The notes below the pieces were generated by a model. The model ran no database searches and had not been told where the DNA came from. It worked only from the letters and a program-made list of their open reading frames with translations. A DNA stretch of 40,386 nucleotides, taken from CS3-C152 sp964347025 (GTDB lineage: Archaea; Aenigmatarchaeota; Aenigmatarchaeia; QMZP01; QMZT01). Of this stretch, positions 15,568 through 22,583 are shown piece after piece (the stretch's first letter is position 1; the number at the start of each line of letters is the position of its first letter). The translations under genes were made by a program, and so were the position numbers. The stretch covers positions 1-40,386 of the forward strand of contig CAYFWU010000009.1 in NCBI GenBank assembly GCA_964347025.1, written 5' to 3'.

Positions 15568-16245
15568 ATGCATATGAAGAGATACTTAATACCGAAGTAT
15601 TGGAAATTGGGGAAAAAGCAGGCGAAGTTCGTGATCACACCCAGAGCGGGTCCTCACAGGAAAGAAATATGTATACCCCTTCTCATTGTCTTGAGGGATA
15701 TCCTAAAGTTTTCTGAAAACGCGAGGGAGGCAAGGAAGATCATAAAGAGCGGTGAAGTGCTCGTTGATAAGAAAAAGAGGAAGGATCCTAATTATCCCGT
15801 GGGACTTATGGATGTTTTGGAAATACCAAGCATAAACAAGGCCTTCAGGGTCAATGTTGAAAAACGGGGTTTGGTCCTGGAAGGTATAAAACCAGAGGAA
15901 GCAAAGAAAAAGCTTTGCAGGATCCAAAACAAGAGGGTCATCAGGGGAGGGGTGTTACAAATAAACCTGCATGATGGAAGGAACATACTTACGGATAAGG
16001 ATGTTTACAGAACAAATGATTCTATCCTGATAGAACTACCGAGTCAGAAAGTTCTTAAACACTTCAAGTTCGACAAGAATTCTCCCGCAACCATAATTTC
16101 CGGGAAGAACATGGGTGTACGCGGGCGGATAAAGGATATTTTCGATCGAAAAACCATGCTTGAGAGCAGCAGGGTCATAATCCAAACAAAGGATAGAGAG
16201 ATAGAGACCGTGAAAGATTATGTTTTAGTCGGTGAGGTCAAATGA
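15568..16245 (+). CDS. rps4e: 30S ribosomal protein S4e (eS4)
   Basis: 225 residues from the ATG at 15568 (MHMKRYLIPKYWKLGKK), preceded by GTGAT at 15559-15563. GTG at 15559 and ATG at 15562 or 15574 are alternatives. Seen: the S4-like RNA-binding segment NAREARKIIKSGEVLVDKK and a KOW-like NSPATIISGKNMGVRGRI. This protein is found only in archaea and eukaryotes. It overlaps L5 by four bases. Confidence 0.95.
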   Translation: MHMKRYLIPKYWKLGKKQAKFVITPRAGPHRKEICIPLLIVLRDILKFSENAREARKIIKSGEVLVDKKKRKDPNYPVGLMDVLEIPSINKAFRVNVEKRGLVLEGIKPEEAKKKLCRIQNKRVIRGGVLQINLHDGRNILTDKDVYRTNDSILIELPSQKVLKHFKFDKNSPATIISGKNMGVRGRIKDIFDRKTMLESSRVIIQTKDREIETVKDYVLVGEVK

Positions 16246-16760
16246 ACAAGATGAGAAAAATCAGACTGGAAAAGGTCACGATAAATATAGGGGCAGGAGA
16301 GGCAGGACCAAAACTTGAAAGCGCAAAGAAATTGGTAAAAAAGTTCTCGGAAAGCAAAATAGTTGTCACAAAAACCCATAGGAGAACGACGTTCGGTGTC
16401 GCGAAACACAGGCCCATAGGAGCGAAAATTACATTGAGGGGCGAAAGAGCGAAGGAGTTTCTGAGGTCTGTCCTTCATGCTCTTGATGACATATTAAAAC
16501 CCAGCCAGTTTGACGATAACGGTAACTTTTCTATAGGTATTAAGGAATACATACACATACCAGGGGTAAAGTACGACCCTGAAATAGGGATAATGGGAAT
16601 GGATGTTTGCGTAACGCTGGAAAGACCTGGATTCAGGGTCAAGAAAAGAAAGATAAAACCTAAAAGGGTTGGAGGGAAACACAGAATCACGAGGGAAGAA
16701 GCGCAGGAGTGGGCGAAGAAAGAATTTGGAGTTAAGATATCAGAAGGAGAGGAAGATTAA
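16242..16760 (+). CDS. rpl5: 50S ribosomal protein L5 (uL5)
   Basis: 172 residues. Pattern IRLEKVTINIGAGEAGPKLESAKKLV, RRTTFGVAKHRPIGAKITLRGERAKEFL and IPGVKYDPEIGIMGMDVCVTLERPGFRVKKRK. It binds 5S rRNA, which is encoded in this window at 39876-39985. ATGA overlap with S4e. Confidence 0.96.
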   Translation: MNKMRKIRLEKVTINIGAGEAGPKLESAKKLVKKFSESKIVVTKTHRRTTFGVAKHRPIGAKITLRGERAKEFLRSVLHALDDILKPSQFDDNGNFSIGIKEYIHIPGVKYDPEIGIMGMDVCVTLERPGFRVKKRKIKPKRVGGKHRITREEAQEWAKKEFGVKISEGEED

Positions 16761-16982
16761 ATGACATTCAAAAACGCCAAGAAACAGATTGAAGGAAAAC
16801 CTGAGAAATTGGCGAGATTCATGAAGTTCAATAAGCCGAAGGACAGGAAATTCGGAAGAAACGCATTCCCTTGCAGGAGATGCGGAAAGACAGAAGGTGT
16901 AATAAGCAAGTATGGACTTCGTTATTGCAGACAATGTTTCAGGGAGGTTGCAAGAAAACTGGGGTTTGAAAAATTTGAGTGA
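16761..16982 (+). CDS. rps14: 30S ribosomal protein S14, zinc type (uS14)
   Basis: 73 residues, with the zinc-binding CRRC...CRQC (C38-x2-C41, then a second pair) and the RYCRQCFREVARKLGF end. Archaeal S14 is usually about 55 residues; here about 20 extra residues (KNAKKQIEGKPEKLARF) precede the core. Located in the small-subunit head. Confidence 0.94.
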   Translation: MTFKNAKKQIEGKPEKLARFMKFNKPKDRKFGRNAFPCRRCGKTEGVISKYGLRYCRQCFREVARKLGFEKFE

Positions 16983-16987
16983 TTGAT

Positions 16988-17374
16988 ATGCGTCATGATA
17001 TACTAGCGGATGTGTTTGTAATAATAAAGAACGCGGAAAGAATAGGTAAGAGGGGTTGTACGGTCCCCAGTTCGAATATTGTAAAGGAAATCCTGAAAAT
17101 AATGCAGAAGAACAAATACATAGGATCATTTGAATTTGTAGATGATGGAAGGAGTGGTAAATTCAAAATAGAACTGACAGGAAGAATAAACAACTGTGGT
17201 GTCATAAGACCTAGATTTGAGGTGAAGAAAGACGAGTTCATACAGTGGGAGAAGAGGTTTTTACCTTCTGTAAACATAGGTCTGCTGTTCATCACAACAC
17301 CTAAAGGGGTTCTTGATCACAGACAGGCAAAAAAGGAGAATATAGGCGGAGGTCTTCTTGGCTTCATATATTAG
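16988..17374 (+). CDS. rps8: 30S ribosomal protein S8 (uS8)
   Basis: 128 residues from the ATG at 16988, with GTGAT at 16979-16983 as ribosome-binding site overlapping the S14 stop. Pattern HDILADVFVIIKNAERIGKRGCTVPSSNIVKEILKIM and the end KENIGGGLLGFIY. It binds the central domain of 16S rRNA. In most archaea L6 follows; here L30e does. Confidence 0.95.
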   Translation: MRHDILADVFVIIKNAERIGKRGCTVPSSNIVKEILKIMQKNKYIGSFEFVDDGRSGKFKIELTGRINNCGVIRPRFEVKKDEFIQWEKRFLPSVNIGLLFITTPKGVLDHRQAKKENIGGGLLGFIY

Positions 17375-17381
17375 TGGTAGC

Positions 17382-17645
17382 ATGTCGGAGGAAAAGGAAA
17401 TTAAATCTGCTATAAAGGAGAAAAAACTTGTTATAGGAACTAAAAGTGTCCTTAAAAATCTAAAACAAAATATTATAAAATCGGTGATCTACGCCTCAAA
17501 TTGCCCGGAAAACACACACAAGGATCTGGAATATTATAGCAAGAACTTTGGAATAGAATTGAAAAAATTTAAGGGGAATTCAAGACAGTTAGGCGAGGTA
17601 AGCGCCAAGCCGTTCAACATATCTGTGCTTGGCATAAAGAAGTGA
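17382..17645 (+). CDS. rpl30e: 50S ribosomal protein L30e (eL30)
   Basis: 87 residues from the ATG at 17382 (MSEEKEIKSAIKEKKLVIGTKSV), eight bases after GTGGT; a TTG at 17358 inside S8 is rejected. It has the L7Ae/L30e fold pattern with KSVIYASNCPENTHKDLEYYSKNFGIELKKFKGNSRQLGEVSAKPF. It is the first gene of a stretch normally found after the RNA polymerase genes. Confidence 0.93.
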   Translation: MSEEKEIKSAIKEKKLVIGTKSVLKNLKQNIIKSVIYASNCPENTHKDLEYYSKNFGIELKKFKGNSRQLGEVSAKPFNISVLGIKK

Positions 17646-17650
17646 TGGGA

Positions 17651-18055
17651 ATGACTATAAAACTAACGACGGAAGACATAAGAACAGCTGGGGTTTTTGA
17701 GAGACTGACAGGGGTTCATGTAAAGGATTGCCTGATGGATGAGGAGTGCGTCTACTTCTTGATAGAGCCCGGAAAGATGGGAATGGCTATAGGAAAGAAC
17801 GGAAGTAAGATCAAAAATGTTGGCAAGACTCTAGGGAAGATTGTAAAGATATTCGAGTATGCAGACACCCCTGAAGAGATGGTTAAAAATTTTATACCGA
17901 ATCTGAAAAGTATAGAAATTGATTCAAACGTTGTAACAGTATCGATTCATGTTAGCGACAGATCAACTGTTATTGGAAAGAACGGAAGGAATATAAAGAT
18001 GATAAGGGAATTCCTTAAGAGACATTTTAAGATTGAAACTCTGAGGTTGAAATAA
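17651..18055 (+). CDS. nusA: Archaeal NusA-like transcription factor
   Basis: 134 residues from the ATG at 17651; an ATG at 17645 overlapping the L30e stop is the alternative. Seen: two KH domains with GxxG loops IGKNGSKIKNVG and IGKNGRNIKMI, the short archaeal form lacking the bacterial polymerase-binding and S1 domains. Believed to bind RNA in transcription elongation or termination. Flanked by L30e and S12 as in many archaea; a TAATG overlap links it to S12. Confidence 0.94.
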   Translation: MTIKLTTEDIRTAGVFERLTGVHVKDCLMDEECVYFLIEPGKMGMAIGKNGSKIKNVGKTLGKIVKIFEYADTPEEMVKNFIPNLKSIEIDSNVVTVSIHVSDRSTVIGKNGRNIKMIREFLKRHFKIETLRLK

Positions 18056-18483
18056 TGCCTGGAAAGTTTTCCGCCCGAAATCTGAGGAGAAAGAGGAAAA
18101 GGTTCAGATGGAACTCTGACCAAAAGAAAAGGCAGATGTTGAAGCTCTGGTCAAAAACCCCCTTGAAGGGCTCCCCACGGGCCAGGGCACTGGTTCTGAA
18201 AAAGAAAGGTGTCGAACAAAAACAGCCGCATTCAGGAATAATCAAGGCCGTGAGATGCCAACTAATAAAGAACGGGATACAAGTCACCGCCTTCGTTCCG
18301 AAGACAGGAGCGATAAAACACATAGATGAGCATGATGAAGTCCTGATAGAGGGTCTTGGCGGCTCCCAGGGAGGAGCGGTAGGATCCATGCACGGTATCA
18401 AATATAAGGTAGTTGCAGTCAACGGAGTTGCACTATCAGAAATCCTTAAGGGAAAGAAAGAAAAGGTGAAAGAGGGTGGATAA
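18055..18483 (+). CDS. rps12: 30S ribosomal protein S12 (uS12)
   Basis: 142 residues. Conserved blocks SPRARALVLKKKGVEQKQPHSGIIKAVRCQLIKNG and HDEVLIEGLGGSQGGAVGSMHGIKYKVVAVNGV. It sits at the decoding centre. The start overlaps the nusA stop by one base. Confidence 0.96.
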   Translation: MPGKFSARNLRRKRKRFRWNSDQKKRQMLKLWSKTPLKGSPRARALVLKKKGVEQKQPHSGIIKAVRCQLIKNGIQVTAFVPKTGAIKHIDEHDEVLIEGLGGSQGGAVGSMHGIKYKVVAVNGVALSEILKGKKEKVKEGG

Positions 18484-19080
18484 ATGAAGTTGCTGCTTTT
18501 CAACAGATGGAATACCGAAGGGGTCGAGGTCTCTGATCCTGGTCTAAAGAGGTACATAAATCTAAAACCTTTCATAGTTCCGAAAAGTTCAGGAAGATTG
18601 TCGCCAACTTCCATTCATAAGGTTGACATGAATATTGTCGAGAGGTTCATGAATAAACTTGCCGTCCCTGGTCATAAGGGTAAAAAACACAAGCTAACGT
18701 CAGGGCATATTTCAGGCAGGTATGATCTGCTGTACAAATCCGTTAAAGAAGCTTTTGAGATCATAGAGAAAAGAACGAAAAGGAATCCCCTGCAAACTCT
18801 GGTTAAGGCTGTGGAGAATGGGGCATTACTGGAAGAGGTGGTTGGTTACAGAATGGGAGGGATCATAGCCAGGAAGGCTGTAGTTACAAGCCCGCAGAGA
18901 AGGTTGGACGTCTCACTTCGTCTGATCTCTCAGAATATCTTTTCGAGGGCATTCAAGAAAAGGAAAAGTTTCGCGCAGACCATTGCCGAGGAATTGATTG
19001 ATATAGCAAATAACGATCAGAGAAACAACGTGATACGCGAAAGACACAGGATAGAGAAGGAAGCTGAGGGTGCAAGGTAA
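18484..19080 (+). CDS. rps7: 30S ribosomal protein S7 (uS7)
   Basis: 198 residues. Conserved NPLQTLVKAVENGALLEEVVGYRMGGIIARKAVVTSPQRRLDVSLRLISQ. It nucleates assembly of the small-subunit head. It follows S12 without a gap and is the last gene before an AT-rich stretch carrying the EF-2 promoter. Confidence 0.96.
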   Translation: MKLLLFNRWNTEGVEVSDPGLKRYINLKPFIVPKSSGRLSPTSIHKVDMNIVERFMNKLAVPGHKGKKHKLTSGHISGRYDLLYKSVKEAFEIIEKRTKRNPLQTLVKAVENGALLEEVVGYRMGGIIARKAVVTSPQRRLDVSLRLISQNIFSRAFKKRKSFAQTIAEELIDIANNDQRNNVIRERHRIEKEAEGAR

Positions 19081-19084
19081 TCTT

Positions 19085-19135
19085 GTAGTTTTAAATACCT
19101 TTTCTTTCAATATTATAAACTTATATTTGGGTTCA
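19085..19135 (+). promoter_or_regulatory. Probable EF-2 promoter region
   Basis: The 89 bases between rps7 and the EF-2 ATG contain AT-rich TATA-like stretches (TTTTAAATAC at 19089-19098, ATTATAAACTTATATT around 19112-19127). EF-2 can therefore be transcribed separately from the ribosomal operon, with a short leader that includes GGAGA at 19158-19162. Confidence 0.4.
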
Positions 19136-19169
19136 AACAAAAATTTAGTTATTGGTAGGAGAAGATAAT

Positions 19170-21350
19170 ATGGCAGCAAAGGATGCGACACCCGTTATCA
19201 AGGAATTGATGAGGAAACCTGAGCAAATCCGAAATATAGGAATAGTTGCTCACATAGACCACGGAAAGACAACGCTCACGGATAACCTTCTTGCAGGAGC
19301 AGGGATGATGTCCGAGGAACTCGCAGGTAAGCAACTGGCGATGGATTTTGTTGAGCAGGAGCAGGAGAGAGGTATTACGATCTATGCTGCAAACGTGAGC
19401 ATGGTTCATAAATGGGGTGGAAAAGATTATTTAATCAATCTAATAGACACCCCCGGTCATGTGGATTTCGGCGGGGACGTGACGCGTGCGATGCGTGCAG
19501 TAGATGGGGTCTTGGTTGTGATAGATGCAGTGGAGGCTGTGATGCCACAGACTGAAACGGTCGTCCGTCAGGCACTGAAGGAAAGAGTTCGACCAATCCT
19601 GTTTGTGAACAAGGTTGATCGTCTGATCAAGGAGTTAAAGCTCACGCCTGAACAGATGCAGGAGAGGTTCAAAAGGATAATAGATGAAGTCAATGTTCTG
19701 ATAAGAAAGTACGGTGAAAAGGAATTTGTTGAGAAATGGATTGTTAACGTTAATGATGGTTCTATCGCATTCGGGTCAGCTGTCAGGAACTGGGCCATCT
19801 CAATCCCCTACATGCAGAAGACAGGAATGACCTTCAAGGATGTAATAGATTTCACAAACAAGGGGCCTGAAGGTGAGAAAGAGCTGGCTAAAAAAGCTCC
19901 TTTACACACAATAGTTCTGGACATGGTCATAAAACACCTACCAAACCCGTTGCAAGCGCAGGGGTACAGGATAGCGAAAATCTGGCCTGGGGAGAGCGAT
20001 TCAGAGGTAGCGAAAGAGATGGCAAACTGCAATCCAGAAGGTAAGCTTGCCGCAATAGTTACGAAACTTTATCCGGACCCTCATGCCGGTTACGTTGCAA
20101 CCGTTAGGATATTTTCAGGGAAGATGAAGACAGGGCAGGAAGTCTATCTTGTGGGAGCAAACAAAACCCAGAAGATACAGCAGGTTTCCGTTTATAAGGG
20201 ACAGCAGAGGATAGGGATGGATGAGGTGGATGCAGGAAATATTGTTGGAATCGTGGGTTTGAAAGACGCTTTCTCCGGAGAAACCCTATGCGAACCGCAG
20301 GACGTTATTCCAGGTTTTGAATCTATCACGCATATCTTCGAACCCGTTGTTGTGAAGGCTATAGAACCTAAAAAACCACAGCAACTCGCTAAACTGATCG
20401 AGTTCCTGAAGAGGGTGGCAAAAGAAGATCCAACTCTAAGGGTTAAGATAAATGAGGACACAGGAGAATATCTCGTTTCTGGCTTGGGAGAACTTCATAT
20501 AGATGCGAAGATCGAACGTCCGCTGAAGGATGAGGGTTTGGATGTCAGTGTGTCACCTCCTATCGTAATCTACAGGGAATCAATCCGAGGCGTAACGCCT
20601 GAAGCGATTGAAGGGAAATCTCCTAACAAACATAACAGGTTCTACATAATTTCAGAACCCCTGGAAGAAAAGGTTCATCAGGCTATGATAAGGGGTGAGA
20701 TCTCATCGAACATGGAGGTCAAGAAAAAGGATGTTGAGCTTCAGAACAAGCTGGTTGATCTCGGCTTTGACAGGGATGAGTCAAAGAAGGTTAAGCAGAT
20801 ACACAACCGGAACGTATTCCTGGACATGACGAGGGGCGTTCATGCAATATTGGAGGTAATGGAGATGGTTAAGCAGTCATTCAGGGAAGCCATGGATGAG
20901 GGCCCGCTCGCCAGGGAACCATGCGATGCGATAAAAGTCAAATTGGTTGATGCAAAACTCCATGAGGATGCGATACACAGGGGCCCTGCCCAGGTTATCC
21001 CTGCCGTTCGTTCAGCGATAAGAGACTCCATGGTTTCTGCTAAAACATACGTTCTTGAACCTAAACAGATCATAAGGATTGATGTCCCCACGGATCAGCT
21101 CAGCGGAGCGATGAAGGAAGTTCAGAACAGAAGGGGACAGGTTCTTGAAATGAAGGAAGAGAGGGGAACGACAAGCATAACATCGAAACTTCCGGTCGCT
21201 GAGATGTTCGGTTTCAACTCATCACTGAAATCCTCTACAGGAGGACAGGGTTTCTATTGGCTGATAGATGTTGTATACGAACCCCTTCCAAAGGATCTGG
21301 AACAAAAAGTCTTAAACCAGATAAAGCAGAGAAAGGGTATAACTGAGTGA
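19170..21350 (+). CDS. fusA: Translation elongation factor 2 (aEF-2)
   Basis: 726 residues from the ATG at 19170; a TTG at 19152 is rejected because GGAGA lies just before the ATG. It is the GTPase that drives translocation. Seen: G1 AHIDHGKTT, switch II DTPGHVDFGGDV, G4 NKVDR, and the domain IV tip LHEDAIHRGPAQVIPAVRSAI with the diphthamide target His603 (codon at 20976). Length matches archaeal EF-2. The diphthine synthase gene for this modification is at 9066-9797. Confidence 0.97.
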   Translation: MAAKDATPVIKELMRKPEQIRNIGIVAHIDHGKTTLTDNLLAGAGMMSEELAGKQLAMDFVEQEQERGITIYAANVSMVHKWGGKDYLINLIDTPGHVDFGGDVTRAMRAVDGVLVVIDAVEAVMPQTETVVRQALKERVRPILFVNKVDRLIKELKLTPEQMQERFKRIIDEVNVLIRKYGEKEFVEKWIVNVNDGSIAFGSAVRNWAISIPYMQKTGMTFKDVIDFTNKGPEGEKELAKKAPLHTIVLDMVIKHLPNPLQAQGYRIAKIWPGESDSEVAKEMANCNPEGKLAAIVTKLYPDPHAGYVATVRIFSGKMKTGQEVYLVGANKTQKIQQVSVYKGQQRIGMDEVDAGNIVGIVGLKDAFSGETLCEPQDVIPGFESITHIFEPVVVKAIEPKKPQQLAKLIEFLKRVAKEDPTLRVKINEDTGEYLVSGLGELHIDAKIERPLKDEGLDVSVSPPIVIYRESIRGVTPEAIEGKSPNKHNRFYIISEPLEEKVHQAMIRGEISSNMEVKKKDVELQNKLVDLGFDRDESKKVKQIHNRNVFLDMTRGVHAILEVMEMVKQSFREAMDEGPLAREPCDAIKVKLVDAKLHEDAIHRGPAQVIPAVRSAIRDSMVSAKTYVLEPKQIIRIDVPTDQLSGAMKEVQNRRGQVLEMKEERGTTSITSKLPVAEMFGFNSSLKSSTGGQGFYWLIDVVYEPLPKDLEQKVLNQIKQRKGITE

Positions 21351-21399
21351 TTTCAAAAGACGAGTTGAATTTAAATTTTAGGTCGTCAATCGCCTTTTA

Positions 21400-21487
21400 T
21401 GGGAAGGCTGGGATTTGAACCCAGGTCGCCAGCTTTTCCGCAATTGTCCCGAAGCTGGAATCCTAGACCAAACTAGACTACCTCCCC
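21400..21487 (-). tRNA. tRNA-Pro (CGG) with a 13-nt intron
   Basis: On the minus strand the gene begins GGGGAGG, paired with CCTTCCC and followed by discriminator A (21400). The T-arm is CTGGG-TTCAAAT-CCCAG. The anticodon stem CCAGC/GCTGG encloses a 20-nt loop TTCGGG...A. Removing 13 nt after position 37 leaves loop TT-CGG-GA, hence anticodon CGG and proline. Mature length is 75 nt. The 3' CCA is not encoded. Confidence 0.9.
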
Positions 21488-21529
21488 AGATGTTTATTTG
21501 ATTTATATTTTCCATATATAATAATTATT

Positions 21530-22369
21530 ATGTTGTTAGGTTTCGTACTGCTTGCCATTGGTGTTGTTGGTTTCGGTCTCGCCGGTTACTGGGATCTGAG
21601 ATACACGGAATTCCCTGACTGGCTTCCGTACTCAATAATAGTTCTATCTCTAATCGTTAGAGGGATCTTCGCTTTCATAGAGAATGATCTGTGGATAATT
21701 GGTAACTCTATATTTGTTGGTGTGGTATTTCTTGCCCTTGGCCTTCTCCTGTATTTCTCTAAACAGTGGGGTGACGGAGATGCCTGGCTGCTTGGGGCGT
21801 TAGGTTTTCTGTTCCCCAACACGTCAGGCTTCGTTATAAACAGTGTAATGCCGTTCCCTCTCACTCTTCTCTTCAACTTCCTCTTCATTTCGCTCGTTTA
21901 TCTTATAGTTTATTCCATTTTTTTGGGCCTGAAAAGGAGGGATGTAAATAAAATTTACCTTAACTATCTGAAGGGGCAGTCAAAAATAGTTTTTCCTCTG
22001 ATTGCCCTGTTCTTTGTATTTTCCTGGGGTTTTGCATTTTACGTCTATTCGTCTCTTTCGGTCCCTGTTAACTTTCTTACAACCATCCTCCTCTTTCCCT
22101 TCCTTCTTACATTCGTCCTGCTCTTCACCTCCTATGCAAAGGTGGTAGAGGAAAACCTGTTCAAGAAGAAAATAAATGTAAATGAATTAAAGGTGGGGGA
22201 TGTCATAATGAAGGGGAAATGGAAAGGTCTGACAGAAAAAGATATCAGGGAGTTGAAGGGAACAAAAAGGTATGTCTGGATCAAGGAAGGTGTAAGATTC
22301 GCTCCCGTATTCCTGTTTGCAATGTTAATAAGCCTTTTTTACGGAGATTTAATAATGATATTTATTTAA
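21530..22369 (+). CDS. Prepilin/preflagellin-type peptidase (A24 aspartic peptidase)
   Basis: 279 residues, membrane-bound with about six to seven hydrophobic helices and a soluble loop (about 200-260). Seen: first catalytic Asp region YWDLRYTEFPDW (D22) and the GxGD motif WGDGDAWLLG, the two-Asp signature of the FlaK/PibD/TadV group. These cleave class III signal peptides of pilins and archaellins just before the hydrophobic stretch. No pilin gene is visible in this window, so its substrates lie elsewhere. The S-layer gene is next but has an ordinary Sec-type signal. Confidence 0.88.
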   Translation: MLLGFVLLAIGVVGFGLAGYWDLRYTEFPDWLPYSIIVLSLIVRGIFAFIENDLWIIGNSIFVGVVFLALGLLLYFSKQWGDGDAWLLGALGFLFPNTSGFVINSVMPFPLTLLFNFLFISLVYLIVYSIFLGLKRRDVNKIYLNYLKGQSKIVFPLIALFFVFSWGFAFYVYSSLSVPVNFLTTILLFPFLLTFVLLFTSYAKVVEENLFKKKINVNELKVGDVIMKGKWKGLTEKDIRELKGTKRYVWIKEGVRFAPVFLFAMLISLFYGDLIMIFI

Positions 22370-22499
22370 AATCGTTTATTTTTAATAAAAACGCCTAAAA
22401 ATCTTTTTGGAACAATTAAAATTTATTATTTATGATTTTTGAACATTAAAAAGCCCTATTAACAATAGTTTCATTTTCTTTGTGACTGTTTCACTGAAC

Positions 22500-22508
22500 T
22501 TATATATA
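22500..22508 (+). promoter_or_regulatory. TATA box of the S-layer gene
   Basis: TTATATATA lies about 76-84 bases before the ATG. Transcription should start near 22530-22535, leaving a leader of about 50 bases. A leader this long is unusual here, since most neighbouring promoters look leaderless. Confidence 0.6.
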
Positions 22509-22536
22509 CCCCCTTGAGCCTAATTATTATCAAGTT

Positions 22537-22562
22537 GAAGCCTTTGGTCAAACCGGGGCTTC
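22537..22562 (+). promoter_or_regulatory. Stem-loop in the S-layer mRNA leader
   Basis: GAAGCC (22537-22542) pairs with GGCTTC (22557-22562), and an inner GGT (22546-22548) can pair with ACC (22552-22554). The hairpin would form near the 5' end of the transcript, upstream of the strong ribosome-binding site GGGAGGT at 22573-22579. It may stabilise the message or tune translation; this is inference. Confidence 0.45.
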
Positions 22563-22583
22563 TTATATAATTGGGAGGTAACT

